Shown here piece after piece: positions 41,920 to 50,870 of a stretch of DNA of 64,000 nucleotides (position 1 is its first letter; each line of letters starts with the position of its first letter). The notes beneath the pieces were generated by a model, which made no database searches, was not told where the DNA came from, and saw only the letters and a list, made by a program, of their open reading frames with translations. A program made the position numbers and the translations under genes. This DNA is from Lysinibacillus composti (GTDB lineage Bacteria; Bacillota; Bacilli; Bacillales_A; Planococcaceae), in the NCBI RefSeq assembly GCF_016908465.1, contig NZ_JAFBDY010000002.1, forward strand, positions 216,734 to 280,733, read 5' to 3'.

Positions 41920-43311
41920 ATGCTTGTTGAATTTACCGCCCTTCATTGGATATACGTTGTCTTTATCGTATTAATCATTGGATTTATGGTGAAACGCTGG
42001 GATACTTCGCTTATTAGTATCCTAGGAATATTTGTTTTAGCAATCGTTGCAACTGGAGACTTAACCGCCGCCTTAAGTAAGGTATTCAACAGTTTTATCT
42101 ACGCCATAACCGAATTATTGTCGACGATTTTAATTATTTCATTGATTGTGGCAATGAGTCAGGTGATGAAAAAATCGGGGATCAATGAAGTGATGGTGGC
42201 TCCATTTACAAAATTAATACGAACACCAACACTTGCTTATTGGGTTACCGGGATTTTAATGATGATTATTTCTTGGTTCTTCTGGCCTTCTCCGGCTGTT
42301 GCGTTACTAGGTGCGGTGTTATTACCGGTAGCGATTCGTGCTGGGTTACCGGCACTTGGCGTTGCGATGGCGATGAACTTGTTTGGTCACGGGATTGCGC
42401 TTTCTGGTGACTTTATCATTCAAGGTGCACCAAAGCTTACGGCAGATGCTGCAGGTATTCCAGTTGCGGATGTTGTTTCAGCAAGTGTTCCCCTTGTTAT
42501 TGTCATGGGAGTTGTCACAACGATTACGGCATTTATCTTTTTACGCCGTGATATGAAGAAAGGCACTTTGGAACTTGTCGGAACATATGACGGTGAAAAA
42601 GTAGAAGAAAAATCAGAAAACCTTCTCACTTTAGGTCAGAAAAAATTCTTTGCGCTTTTGATTGTGGTTGCCTTTTTACTCGATGTGCTTGCTATGTCGT
42701 TGCTAAAATTGACTGGAGGCGATGCAACTGCCCTAGTTGGAGGAACGGCTGTCTTTATTTTACTTCTACTTGCAGTTGTGGCTCACAAGAAAAAAGGACT
42801 TGAGAAAACGACAAGTTACTTTATTGAAGGCTTCCAATTTGGGTTTAAAGTATTTGGTCCCGTGATTCCGATCGCTGCATTCTTCTATTTAGGGGATTCA
42901 GGGTTTATCAAAATCATTGGTGAATATTTACCAAGTACTTCGCAAGGTATTGTGAATGATTTAGGGTTGGGGTTAGCCGCGCTCGTTCCGTTAACAAAGG
43001 AGATTGCAGTTGTCACGTTAGCAGGTGTCGGGGCAATTACAGGATTAGATGGATCTGGCTTCTCCGGTATTACGTTAGCAGGTTCCATCGCAAACTTGTT
43101 TGGAACGGCTATTGGTGAAGGAACGGCAACTTTAACAGCACTAGGGCAGATTGCAGCTATTTGGGTAGGTGGCGGTACACTTGTTCCGTGGGCGTTAATC
43201 CCAGCAGCTGCGATATGTAATGTCAGTCCATTCGAACTGGCTCGTCGAAATTTAGTTCCTGTTGTTGTGGGTCTAGTTGTGACGACAATTGTCGCGATGT
43301 TCTTAATATAG
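41920..43311 (+). CDS. Multi-spanning permease, ion-transporter-type, substrate unknown
   Basis: About 463 residues from ATG 41920, six bases after AGAGGTGA (TTG 41914 is too close to it). Eleven or twelve hydrophobic helices, including WFFWPSPAVALLGAVLLPVAIRAG and a Gly-rich GHGIALSGDFIIQGAPK segment; the second half repeats this style (GDSGFIKIIGEYLP, GEGTATLTALGQIAA). The two-half layout with Gly-Pro hairpins recalls ion-transporter (IT) superfamily dicarboxylate carriers. Monocistronic, with a strong terminator; no binding protein is nearby. Confidence 0.75.
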   Translation: MLVEFTALHWIYVVFIVLIIGFMVKRWDTSLISILGIFVLAIVATGDLTAALSKVFNSFIYAITELLSTILIISLIVAMSQVMKKSGINEVMVAPFTKLIRTPTLAYWVTGILMMIISWFFWPSPAVALLGAVLLPVAIRAGLPALGVAMAMNLFGHGIALSGDFIIQGAPKLTADAAGIPVADVVSASVPLVIVMGVVTTITAFIFLRRDMKKGTLELVGTYDGEKVEEKSENLLTLGQKKFFALLIVVAFLLDVLAMSLLKLTGGDATALVGGTAVFILLLLAVVAHKKKGLEKTTSYFIEGFQFGFKVFGPVIPIAAFFYLGDSGFIKIIGEYLPSTSQGIVNDLGLGLAALVPLTKEIAVVTLAGVGAITGLDGSGFSGITLAGSIANLFGTAIGEGTATLTALGQIAAIWVGGGTLVPWALIPAAAICNVSPFELARRNLVPVVVGLVVTTIVAMFLI

Positions 43312-43380
43312 AATCAATTACGACTTGGCGAAATTGTGTTCGGATTTTGGATGTCCTGCACAAACTGAATGAAGATAAAG

Positions 43381-43420
43381 TATCTCATGAAGGATGTAAT
43401 TCCTTCATGAGATATTTTTT
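43381..43420 (+). terminator. Rho-independent terminator of the permease gene
   Basis: TATCTCATGAAGGA / TCCTTCATGAGATA perfect 14-bp stem, loop TGTAAT, followed by TTTTTTT. Confidence 0.93.
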
Positions 43421-43590
43421 TATATAGGAAGTAATTTTCTATAGAAGGAAATTTGAATCCGACTCTCACATTACTTTCTCTTTAATAGCTAATCAGGTGA
43501 ATTCCTTACAAAATGATAATTATTCATATTATTGGGTAATAATGGTGAATATGACAGCTTGAAGTTAAGACAATATTGGAGAAGTGAATT

Positions 43591-45012
43591 ATGCTAACTA
43601 TTATTTCTTTTGTGATGATTTCCATTTTATTTATCTTATTTCTCTTTATACTCATTGGTTGGCGTTGGATCATTAAAAAATTCGTTCAACAGATGGGGAA
43701 AATTATTCTTACAGATAGTTATCAAGAAAATATTATGGAGTTAATGCCAGGTCTTCGTCATATGGGCATTCAAAATATGGTGGAAAATAGCTTACGTGCA
43801 GAAACGGGAGACGTTCTACATCGTCCTCTCGGTTCGTCAAAAAAATGGCCGCATTTAGATCCGATTACATTTATCGCTGCTCAGACGACCCCCTTTCCAA
43901 TTGATGGTGATCAAGATGTTGATGTAAATGTAACAATTGGTCCAAATGCAAAAAAACCAATGAAAATAAAAATTCCACTGATGATTAGCGGGATGGCCTA
44001 TGGAATTGCACTAAGTGAGGATGTGAGACTTTCTTTAGCAGAAGCAGCAAAAAATTTAGAGACCGCCATTAACTCAGGTGAAGGCGGTATTATGCCTGAG
44101 GAATTAGACACTGCAGGTAAATACATTTTACAGTTTTCTAAAACAGATTGGTCAAAAGAAGAAGAAAAAATTAAGCGTGCAGATATGATTGAAGTTAAAT
44201 TTGGACAAGGAGCATTATTCGGTGTCGGGGGTAGAATTTCCCCTGATAATTTAACAGGTCGTGCACGGGATGTGATGGGACTTAAAGAAGGTGAAGAAGC
44301 CGTCATCTATGATAACTTTTTTTCCAATCAAACATTAGATGATTTAAAGGAGCTTGTTGATGAGCTTCGAACCCTTACAGGTGGTGTTCCTATTGGTGCG
44401 AAGATGGGAGCCAGTGGAAAAATTGAGGAAGATATTGATCATTTAATCTATTTAGGAGTAGATTATATTGCGATTGACGGTGGACAGGCTGCTACTCTTG
44501 GCGCACCTCCAATTCTTTCAGATGATATGGGAATTCCAACTTTACATGCCATTGTCCGTGCTGTTAACCATTTAGAAAAGAGAAATATGAAGGGCCAAAT
44601 TAGTTTAATTGTTTCTGGAGGACTTTTAGTTCCTGGACACTTTTTAAAAGTCCTTGCCCTTGGAGCTGATGCAGTTTATTTAGGATCTGCCATGTTATTC
44701 TCAGTCTCACATAGTCAATCTCTTAAAGCGATTCCGTTTGAACCACCTACACAAGTGGTTTGGAATCAAGGGAAATTCAAAGATTTATTTAACCGTGAAG
44801 AAGGTGTTAAATCAGCTGAGAAATTTTTAACATCTAGTATAGAAGAAATGAAAATGGCATTAAGAGCAATGGGAAAACGCTCTTTAAAAGATCTATCAAA
44901 AAAAGATTTAGTATCCTACGATGAATTAACAGCTAAAATGGTGGGCATTCCCTTTTCATTCGAAGCTTGGGACAACAATAAAAAAGGTTCAGGGACTGAC
45001 TCTAATCAATAG
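43591..45012 (+). CDS. Membrane-anchored glutamate-synthase-like FMN oxidoreductase, copy 1
   Basis: 473 residues. One N-terminal membrane helix (~3-26) then a glutamate-synthase central/FMN domain: PLMISGMAYG, INSGEGGIMPEE, RADMIEVKFGQGALFGVGG, GVPIGAKMGASGKIEEDI, DYIAIDGGQAAT, LIVSGGLLVPGHFLKVLALGADAVYLGSAML. This is the YerD-type group, which lacks the glutaminase domain of GltB, so it is not full glutamate synthase; the FMN barrel is intact. Followed by a close paralogue after 25 bp. Confidence 0.87.
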   Translation: MLTIISFVMISILFILFLFILIGWRWIIKKFVQQMGKIILTDSYQENIMELMPGLRHMGIQNMVENSLRAETGDVLHRPLGSSKKWPHLDPITFIAAQTTPFPIDGDQDVDVNVTIGPNAKKPMKIKIPLMISGMAYGIALSEDVRLSLAEAAKNLETAINSGEGGIMPEELDTAGKYILQFSKTDWSKEEEKIKRADMIEVKFGQGALFGVGGRISPDNLTGRARDVMGLKEGEEAVIYDNFFSNQTLDDLKELVDELRTLTGGVPIGAKMGASGKIEEDIDHLIYLGVDYIAIDGGQAATLGAPPILSDDMGIPTLHAIVRAVNHLEKRNMKGQISLIVSGGLLVPGHFLKVLALGADAVYLGSAMLFSVSHSQSLKAIPFEPPTQVVWNQGKFKDLFNREEGVKSAEKFLTSSIEEMKMALRAMGKRSLKDLSKKDLVSYDELTAKMVGIPFSFEAWDNNKKGSGTDSNQ

Positions 45013-45037
45013 AATTTATCATAATGGAGAATGAAAG

Positions 45038-46459
45038 ATGTCAAACCTTTTGCAATATATAACTTTCACTATTGTTTCACTACTTTTTATCGTCACTTTG
45101 TTCATGCTTGTTGGATGGCGTTGGATCACGAAACAAATCATGAGGAAGACTGGAAAGATTATACTTACGGACAGTTATCAAGAAAATATTATGGAGTTAA
45201 TGCCAGGTCTTCGTCATATGGGCCTTCAAAATATGATTGAAAATAGCTTGCGTGCCGAATCAGGCACCGTTCTACAACGGCCACTTACTGGCTCTTCAAA
45301 AAAGTGGCCGGATCTTGAATCGATTACGTTTCTCCCTGTTCAAGTTTCACCTTCCTTAGTAAATGGAGATGAAGATGTAGATCTCTCTATCACGATCGGA
45401 CCAAAAGCAAAAAAACCAATGAAATTAAATATTCCACTGATGATCAGCGGAATGGGTTACGGTGTTGGTCTTAGTGAACAGGCAAGGCTTTCTTTGGCTA
45501 CTGCTGCATACAATGTCGGAACCGCGATTAATTCTGGCGAAGGTGGCGTTTTACCCGAAGAACTAAACGCAGCAGGGAAATATATTTTACAGTATTCCAA
45601 AGCACATTGGGCTAAAGATACAGAAGTAATTAAACGGGCAGATATGATTGAAATTAAGTTAGGACAAGGTGCAATAGCTGGGATGGGCAAAAAGGTTCCT
45701 CCTCAAGATTTGCCAGGTCGTGCTCGTAGCATAATGAAGCTTTATGATAATGAGGAAGCCGTAATTGGTGAAAACTTTTTTAAAAATCAAACATTAAGAG
45801 ATATAAAAGGTCTTGTCGATGAACTTCGACGTTCGACAGACGGTGTTCCGATAGGGATCAAAATAGGAATGAGCGGAAAAATTGAACAAGACCTCGATCA
45901 CCTCATTGAAATGGGTGTCGATTTTATTGTGATTGACGGCGGTCAAGCAGCCATGAAGGAGGCCCCACCTATTTTAGCTGATGACTTTGGAATCCCTACC
46001 TTGCATGGAGTTGTTAGAGCTGTTCGCCATCTCGAGAAAAGAAACATGAAAGGTCAAATCAGTTTAATCGTCTCCGGAGGGCTTTTAGTACCTGGTCATT
46101 TTTTAAAAGTACTGGCACTCGGGGCAGATGCGGTATATGTTGGATCCGCTATGTTATTCGCTCTTTCCCATACACAATCCTTAAAAGCAGTCCCCTTTGA
46201 ACCACCGAATCAGGCTGTTTGGTATAACGGGAAATTTAGGGATCAGTTTAACATTGAAGATGGAATAAAATCATCGGAGAAATTCTTAACATCAAGTGTT
46301 GAAGAAATAAAAACAGCATTAAGAGCAATGGGAAAACATTCCTTAAAAGAGCTGTCAAAAAAAGATTTAATGTCCTATGACGAACTAACCGCTAAAATGG
46401 TTGGGATCCCCTTTTCATTTAAGGAAATGGAGGACAATAAACGAGGAAATGATGGTTAA
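45038..46459 (+). CDS. Membrane-anchored glutamate-synthase-like FMN oxidoreductase, copy 2
   Basis: 473 residues, the same length and motif order as the preceding gene: membrane helix ~5-26, PLMISGMGYGVGLSE, INSGEGGVLPEE, RADMIEIKLGQGAIAGMG, GVPIGIKIGMSGKIEQDL, DFIVIDGGQAAM, LIVSGGLLVPGHFLKVLALGADAVYVGSAML. GGAGAATG precedes the start ATG 45038. The copies differ in loop segments, as after an old tandem duplication. Both should be anchored in the membrane with the catalytic barrel in the cytoplasm. Substrate and electron partner unknown. Confidence 0.87.
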   Translation: MSNLLQYITFTIVSLLFIVTLFMLVGWRWITKQIMRKTGKIILTDSYQENIMELMPGLRHMGLQNMIENSLRAESGTVLQRPLTGSSKKWPDLESITFLPVQVSPSLVNGDEDVDLSITIGPKAKKPMKLNIPLMISGMGYGVGLSEQARLSLATAAYNVGTAINSGEGGVLPEELNAAGKYILQYSKAHWAKDTEVIKRADMIEIKLGQGAIAGMGKKVPPQDLPGRARSIMKLYDNEEAVIGENFFKNQTLRDIKGLVDELRRSTDGVPIGIKIGMSGKIEQDLDHLIEMGVDFIVIDGGQAAMKEAPPILADDFGIPTLHGVVRAVRHLEKRNMKGQISLIVSGGLLVPGHFLKVLALGADAVYVGSAMLFALSHTQSLKAVPFEPPNQAVWYNGKFRDQFNIEDGIKSSEKFLTSSVEEIKTALRAMGKHSLKELSKKDLMSYDELTAKMVGIPFSFKEMEDNKRGNDG

Positions 46460-46513
46460 ATTGAACTTAAGCATGTAATATCATGTTGAGATATTCTTCT
46501 ATTAATACTATTT

Positions 46514-46565
46514 AAAAGTGTCTCATGTTGAAGATAATGGCTTCTTAGTGAGACACTTTTATTTT
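46514..46565. terminator. Bidirectional terminator
   Basis: AAAAGTGTCTCA / TGAGACACTTTT 12-bp stem between the end of the FMN gene pair and the convergent DUF2812 gene; A-run and T-run on each side. Confidence 0.85.
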
Positions 46566-46580
46566 GTTAGATAGCTTTAT

Positions 46581-47126
46581 TTAAATAGAGGATTTTCTGC
46601 TAGAGGCCACTTTCCACTTTGTAAAATGTATCGAAATAAGCATCATAATAGTAGGTACTAAGAGAACGATCGAGATGAAATGGAAACACTGTCCTATCTG
46701 GGAGATGATTCCTATTGAAACAGATTTCAAAAATAATGAAAAAATGAAAAATAAGACTAAAAAGCCTGCAATGGAATAAATAGGTTTTGCTAGCCGGGAT
46801 ACTTTATCGACGGTTGAATCGGGATCACTATAAATAGGTTGTGTACCAGTTTCTGCTTTAAATATGTGTATATCATAATTTGAACAAACATGAGACCACC
46901 CAGCCATTTGGAATAATTCAAAGTACTCCTCTTTTTCTCCCTTTTCTAAGCTACGATAATCAATACTGTACTGAATATCTGCTGGTTCTGATTTTTCTAA
47001 TCGGTAACCCATAAAAGCGAATTTTTTTAACATCCATCCTTGCTTTGCTTTTTTCGCAAGCTTTTCCATATCCTTTTGTTCTGAAAAAGCAAGTCCGTTT
47101 GACGGCATATATTTTGTTTTCCCCAT
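46581..47126 (-). CDS. DUF2812 membrane protein
   Basis: 181 residues. N-terminal DUF2812-type domain (SEQKDMEKLAKKAKQGWMLKKFAFMGYRLEK, YFELFQMAGWSHV) and two C-terminal membrane helices (~118-140 and ~147-168). In Firmicutes such proteins are normally encoded after a PadR regulator, as here, where they are separated by 1 bp, forming a two-gene operon. Role unknown, perhaps envelope stress or adaptation. Confidence 0.85.
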   Translation of the reverse strand: MGKTKYMPSNGLAFSEQKDMEKLAKKAKQGWMLKKFAFMGYRLEKSEPADIQYSIDYRSLEKGEKEEYFELFQMAGWSHVCSNYDIHIFKAETGTQPIYSDPDSTVDKVSRLAKPIYSIAGFLVLFFIFSLFLKSVSIGIISQIGQCFHFISIVLLVPTIMMLISIHFTKWKVASSRKSSI

Positions 47127-47127
47127 C

Positions 47128-47442
47128 TTACGCTCCCCCTTTAAGTCCTTTCTCAGCTAGTTGAATCATCACTTTTCGTCTTTTAATATCTTCTGTTAAT
47201 ACTTCTCTTCCTTTATCGGTCAATACATAAACTTTTCTACGGGAATCAGATTCATCATGTAGAACGATTAAATGTTCAGCCAATAATTTTTTAATAATTG
47301 TATAAAGTGAAGCTGGACCAATGACAAAGTCGCCATTTGTTGTTTCCTCTACCAAGTTCATCACTGCATATCCGTGCCTCGGTTCTGTAAGTGCAGCCAT
47401 AATATAAAAAACTGAATCAGTTAATTGTTCCAAAGACTTCAA
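47128..47442 (-). CDS. PadR-family transcriptional regulator
   Basis: About 104 residues from TTG 47442 (LKSLEQLTDSVFYIM), after AAGAGGTGG. The frame is open to 47466, but that start would lie inside the palindrome. Winged helix: ILEAL-like ALTEPRHGYAVMNLVEETTNGDFVIGPASLYTIIKKLLAEHLI. PadR proteins repress themselves and a neighbouring membrane gene, here DUF2812. A large palindromic operator overlaps the promoter side at 47461-47505. Confidence 0.9.
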   Translation of the reverse strand: MKSLEQLTDSVFYIMAALTEPRHGYAVMNLVEETTNGDFVIGPASLYTIIKKLLAEHLIVLHDESDSRRKVYVLTDKGREVLTEDIKRRKVMIQLAEKGLKGGA

Positions 47443-47460
47443 GTAAGAACCACCTCTTTG

Positions 47461-47505
47461 TATCATAAAGTGATATATCTAAAAATAATATATCACTTTA
47501 TGATA
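47461..47505. promoter_or_regulatory. Large palindromic PadR operator
   Basis: Arms 47461-47478 and 47488-47505 are perfect inverted copies of TATCATAAAGTGATATAT with a 9-bp spacer. Each arm itself contains an ATCA..TGAT near-palindrome, so two PadR dimers could bind. It lies directly upstream of the padR start. Confidence 0.8.
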
Positions 47506-47564
47506 CATATGTAAACTGCAATTGGAAAAAAATAAAAGTGCCCCCAAAGGACACTTGTTAGTTA

Positions 47565-48416
47565 TTAATGATCAGTATAGCGGCCATAGTCAGGGATGGC
47601 GATTTTTTCGAATTCATTTGCTAATTTTGTCAGGTTTTCAGTTAATTCTTCTCCTAACATTGGAATGCCGTGTCCTGTTATGGCAATGCTTGGATTGAGG
47701 GATTGTAGTTTTTTGACGGAGTCCCAAGCGGTTTTCCAGTCGGTTGTAAAGTAGCGTGGTGGTCCGCTGATTTCTTGGTCTTGAACAAGGACTTTAAATA
47801 AGGATTCTTGTTTAACGGTAACAAAGGCATCTCCTGCGATGAGGGCGCGGTCAGGTTCACGGAATAATGAAACATGGCCTGGAGAATGACCAGGAGTATG
47901 AATCCATTTCCAACCTTCTAATACGGGAATCGTGCCATCCTTTGGTAAAGTCATGACTTGGTCTCCAAGTTGAATGGGCTCATTTGGGAAGTATGGCGAC
48001 ATTCTTGCAACGAGCCCACCTTCTACCGTTGGATCAGCTTCTGGATAGCTTTTTTGGCCTGTCAGATAAGGGATTTCAAGTTCGTGTGCATATACTGGGA
48101 CATTCCAGTAGTTTACTAATTCGATAATAGCACCAACATGATCAAAATGACCATGGGTAAGGACAATCGCATTTGGTTTAGCGTTTTTACCAAAACGGGA
48201 TTCCGCTTCCTTTATAATCGCATCTGCAGATTTTGGCATTCCTGCATCAACCAACGTCCATTCATGTGGTTTCGCTGGACTCCCAACAAAACATAAATTC
48301 ACTACTTGTACTGTATAGCAATAGAGATCTGTCGCAACTTCTTTTCCTACGCCACTTTTAATGGATGTTACAGGAATAAATTTATAATCGTCACCGTAAT
48401 TCATTTGTTCACTCAC
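47565..48416 (-). CDS. MBL-fold metallo-hydrolase
   Basis: 283 residues from GTG 48416 with AAAGGAGTGG upstream. Metal site: THGHFDHVG, HTPGHSPGHVS, GDAFV, TGHG. Domain covers the whole protein and resembles the glyoxalase-II/lactonase side of the family (AidH/YtnP-like), without a signal peptide. Substrate could be a lactone or thioester; not decidable from sequence. Monocistronic. Confidence 0.85.
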   Translation of the reverse strand: MSEQMNYGDDYKFIPVTSIKSGVGKEVATDLYCYTVQVVNLCFVGSPAKPHEWTLVDAGMPKSADAIIKEAESRFGKNAKPNAIVLTHGHFDHVGAIIELVNYWNVPVYAHELEIPYLTGQKSYPEADPTVEGGLVARMSPYFPNEPIQLGDQVMTLPKDGTIPVLEGWKWIHTPGHSPGHVSLFREPDRALIAGDAFVTVKQESLFKVLVQDQEISGPPRYFTTDWKTAWDSVKKLQSLNPSIAITGHGIPMLGEELTENLTKLANEFEKIAIPDYGRYTDH

Positions 48417-48571
48417 AATGATCCACTCCTTTTACTATTCCTATTTTGTACAAATCGTAATTGTTTAATCTTGTAGTTTGATATTGTGGATCTGAAATAT
48501 ATGGAAATTTAGTTACGGAAGGATTGGAGCGGATGAACGTCATTACGGTTGATTTCTAAACAGGTTTGCCT

Positions 48572-48684
48572 TTCATAGCTTGAATGAAGAGGATTTCGAT
48601 TATTTGATTCATGAGATTTCCACTTCATAGCGAGGATAAAGAGATTTTAGAGAATTTCATTCACCAGATTTCCTCTTCATTACT
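48572..48684. repeat. Degenerate 52-bp tandem repeat
   Basis: Two units start at TTCATAGC, 48572 and 48624, and a partial third TTCATTACT at 48676, exactly 52 bp apart. Shared segments are GAATGAAGAGG-type purines followed by GATTTC. The GAATGAAGAGGA of unit 1 and TCCTCTTCATTA of unit 3 form an inverted pair. It lies in the 300-bp gap before metA's terminator. Confidence 0.6.
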
Positions 48685-48688
48685 CTTA

Positions 48689-48730
48689 AAAAAAAGACCA
48701 AAATGTTCATCACATTTCGGTCTTTTTTAA
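48689..48730 (-). terminator. Terminator of metA
   Basis: AAAAAAGACC.AAATG / CATTT.GGTCTTTTTT stem next to the metA stop, with a T-run in both directions. Confidence 0.9.
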
Positions 48731-48735
48731 GTCTA

Positions 48736-49674
48736 TTAAATATGATATTCAATATTTTCATCCACGTAATGCCAGTCGAATGGTGTTTCTTGGTATACGT
48801 AGTAGTTTAACCAGTTATAGAAAAGTAAGTGCGAATGAGCACGCCATGTATTTTTTGGCATTTGGGATGGGTCGTCATTTGGGAAATAGTGTGCTGGTAC
48901 TTCTACTGGTTCCCCTTTTTCAACGTCACGATGATACTCATCAGCTAGAGTAGTTGCATCATATTCTAAGTGACCCGTAATCATAATATGTCTTGAGTCT
49001 TTCGATTGAATAATAAATGGACCAACATCTTCTGAATAACTTAATAGTTCTAAATCGGAGTGATTTCTTACCTCTTCAAAGGAAACAGAAGTATGTCGTG
49101 AATGTGGTGCAACATATTCATCACTAAATCCTCGAACTAAATCTACCGTTAAATCTGTAATTACGTGAGAATAGATTCCCGAACATTTCTTCGGAAGCTC
49201 AAATTTACCGATTCCAAAATGATGATAAAGAGCAGCTTGTGCGCCCCAACAAATATACATATTGGATGTAACGTTCACTTTTGCCCAGTCCATGATTTTC
49301 GTAATCTCTTCCCAATACAAGACATCTTCAAATTCCATCCGCTCAACAGGCGCACCTGTGATGATCATGCCATCAAAGCGGCGATGTCTGATTTCATCGA
49401 AGGTTTTGTAAAATGAATCTAAATGTGATTTGGAAACATTTTTACTAGCGTAAGTTGCTGTGTTTAGAAATGTCACATTTGTTTGTAGTGGTGTATTACC
49501 TAACAAACGTAATAATTGAATTTCTGTTTTTTCTTTTTCAGGCATTAAGTTACACACTAAAATGTTTAATGGTCGAATTTGTTGTGTTTTTGCGCGGTCT
49601 TCTTCCATAATAAAGATTTTTTCTTGGCGCAGAATTTCTCCAGCAGGTAAATTTCTAGGTATATTTATTGGCAT
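48736..49674 (-). CDS. metA: Homoserine O-acyltransferase MetA (probably acetyltransferase)
   Basis: 312 residues. Full MetA: start MPINIPRNLPAGEIL, catalytic CWGAQA (Cys142), His235 and Glu237 in GHLEYD. Residue 111 is Glu (GAPVE); in characterised MetA enzymes Glu here gives acetyl-CoA preference and Gly succinyl-CoA, so homoserine O-acetylation is predicted. First committed step of methionine synthesis from homoserine. Expression should be controlled by the SAM riboswitch at 49829-49988. Confidence 0.95.
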   Translation of the reverse strand: MPINIPRNLPAGEILRQEKIFIMEEDRAKTQQIRPLNILVCNLMPEKEKTEIQLLRLLGNTPLQTNVTFLNTATYASKNVSKSHLDSFYKTFDEIRHRRFDGMIITGAPVERMEFEDVLYWEEITKIMDWAKVNVTSNMYICWGAQAALYHHFGIGKFELPKKCSGIYSHVITDLTVDLVRGFSDEYVAPHSRHTSVSFEEVRNHSDLELLSYSEDVGPFIIQSKDSRHIMITGHLEYDATTLADEYHRDVEKGEPVEVPAHYFPNDDPSQMPKNTWRAHSHLLFYNWLNYYVYQETPFDWHYVDENIEYHI

Positions 49675-49828
49675 TCTTATTCCCCCATTTCAATACATGT
49701 CCTATCTTTTATACACCTTGTCTTACATACGACTTTTCGTGACTACCGTCTGAAGGTGTATATTCATTCAACTCATATGCATATGTAGTTTCTTATTTCA
49801 CAAACCGTATCGTTTGAATGAATATAAA

Positions 49829-49988
49829 AAACCCCTCATTCCAGCGTGAGAATGAGGGGATACAATTTGTATACGCGCTCTTATCTCTCAAGACATATGT
49901 CTGTCTTGCTGGAGTTAGCACCTTTCTAACACTGTTAGAGGTTGCTGAAGCTTCATAGGGCCACTTCCCTCTGCTTCTCTTGATAAGA
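49829..49988 (-). promoter_or_regulatory. SAM-I (S-box) riboswitch with terminator upstream of metA
   Basis: Read on the minus strand. The aptamer runs from CTTATCAAGAGAAG (P1 5' arm, ~49987) through the conserved GAGGGA / GGCCCTATGAAG and CGGCAACC-like CAGCAACC core to the 3' arm CTTGAGAGATAAGAG (~49878). The intrinsic terminator follows: CCCCTCATTCTCACGC / GAATGAGGGG + T-run (49829-49860). Anti-terminator pairing was not modelled. S-box control switches off methionine genes at high SAM. Confidence 0.93.
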
Positions 49989-50081
49989 TAGATGAAATTA
50001 AAATAATCTTAACACCAATCACAAATAATTGCAATATTCATATTGTAAATGAATTCAAATAATAAAGGCACTTCAAAAAAC

Positions 50082-50849
50082 TTATTTAAAGGATTCCTTC
50101 CAAGTTGGTCGGTCCTTACTATTAATTTGCTGTTCGAGTATTTCATCCCATGATTCTTCTACTGAATTCCAGATGCGGGCACTATAAAGGTCTTTTTCTT
50201 TATTGTACTCAATGAACTCAATGCATGGGACATCATTTATTTGAATCTCTTCAATTGAATCAACAGAAGAGATGATTTCTTGTGTTTGATTTTCTTCATT
50301 ACTTTCGGCATTTGCTTTATTGTCCCGGAGTTCTTTCAAGATTTGTTCATTCGATAACTGTAGCTCTTCGTTATGATGAACGTATCGATAGCTTTCTTCT
50401 GGAAAGTCCTCATAATCTAATACTTCTTCCACATCACCGTAAAGAAAAGTTTCATGTACTGGACTGTAGTGAAGTTCCATTGTTTGTGGTTCTTGTTCTT
50501 CTTCAAAGACACCGCTCGATAGTTGCGATAAACCTTTTACAGTTAATTGATAGTGCGTTTCCCCCTTTTCAATTAACCCGGTTTTGAGCATTTTTGTCAT
50601 TAAATCTTGAATGAACAATTGTTCGACTAACAGGATTTCGCTTAGTTGTTCTGCATGTTGAAAGTTGCCCTTTTGAAAAGAAATCAAAAGCATCTTCATT
50701 AAAATGTCCATTTTAGATCGAATGACAGGTTTATAAGTTATTTGTAATGTATGAACAGGGATTGTCCAACATTCCATTTGGACAATGTTTATTTTAGAAT
50801 TTTGTTCTAGTTTTTGACTAAGTTGTTGCTTGATGTCTTCTAGTTTCAT
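50082..50849 (-). CDS. Uncharacterised partner protein of the SF1 helicase
   Basis: 255 residues. I recognise no catalytic motif. The N-terminal part (1-~115) is helical and may hold a winged-helix-type fold (LLVEQLFIQDLMTKMLKTGLIEKGETHYQLTVKGLSQL); the rest is acidic and low complexity (EEEQEPQTMELHYSP, SNEENQTQEIISSVDSIEEIQINDV), ending in a Trp-rich patch (WNSVEESWDEILEQQ). It starts 22 bp after the helicase stop, so the two are surely co-transcribed and probably act together. Confidence 0.7.
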   Translation of the reverse strand: MKLEDIKQQLSQKLEQNSKINIVQMECWTIPVHTLQITYKPVIRSKMDILMKMLLISFQKGNFQHAEQLSEILLVEQLFIQDLMTKMLKTGLIEKGETHYQLTVKGLSQLSSGVFEEEQEPQTMELHYSPVHETFLYGDVEEVLDYEDFPEESYRYVHHNEELQLSNEQILKELRDNKANAESNEENQTQEIISSVDSIEEIQINDVPCIEFIEYNKEKDLYSARIWNSVEESWDEILEQQINSKDRPTWKESFK

Positions 50850-50870
50850 GATTGTCCCCCTAGTCAGACG

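Noticed and set aside
45031..45240. 69-codon frame at the start of the second glutamate-synthase-like gene
   Set aside because: It overlaps the real gene in another frame and has no family resemblance.
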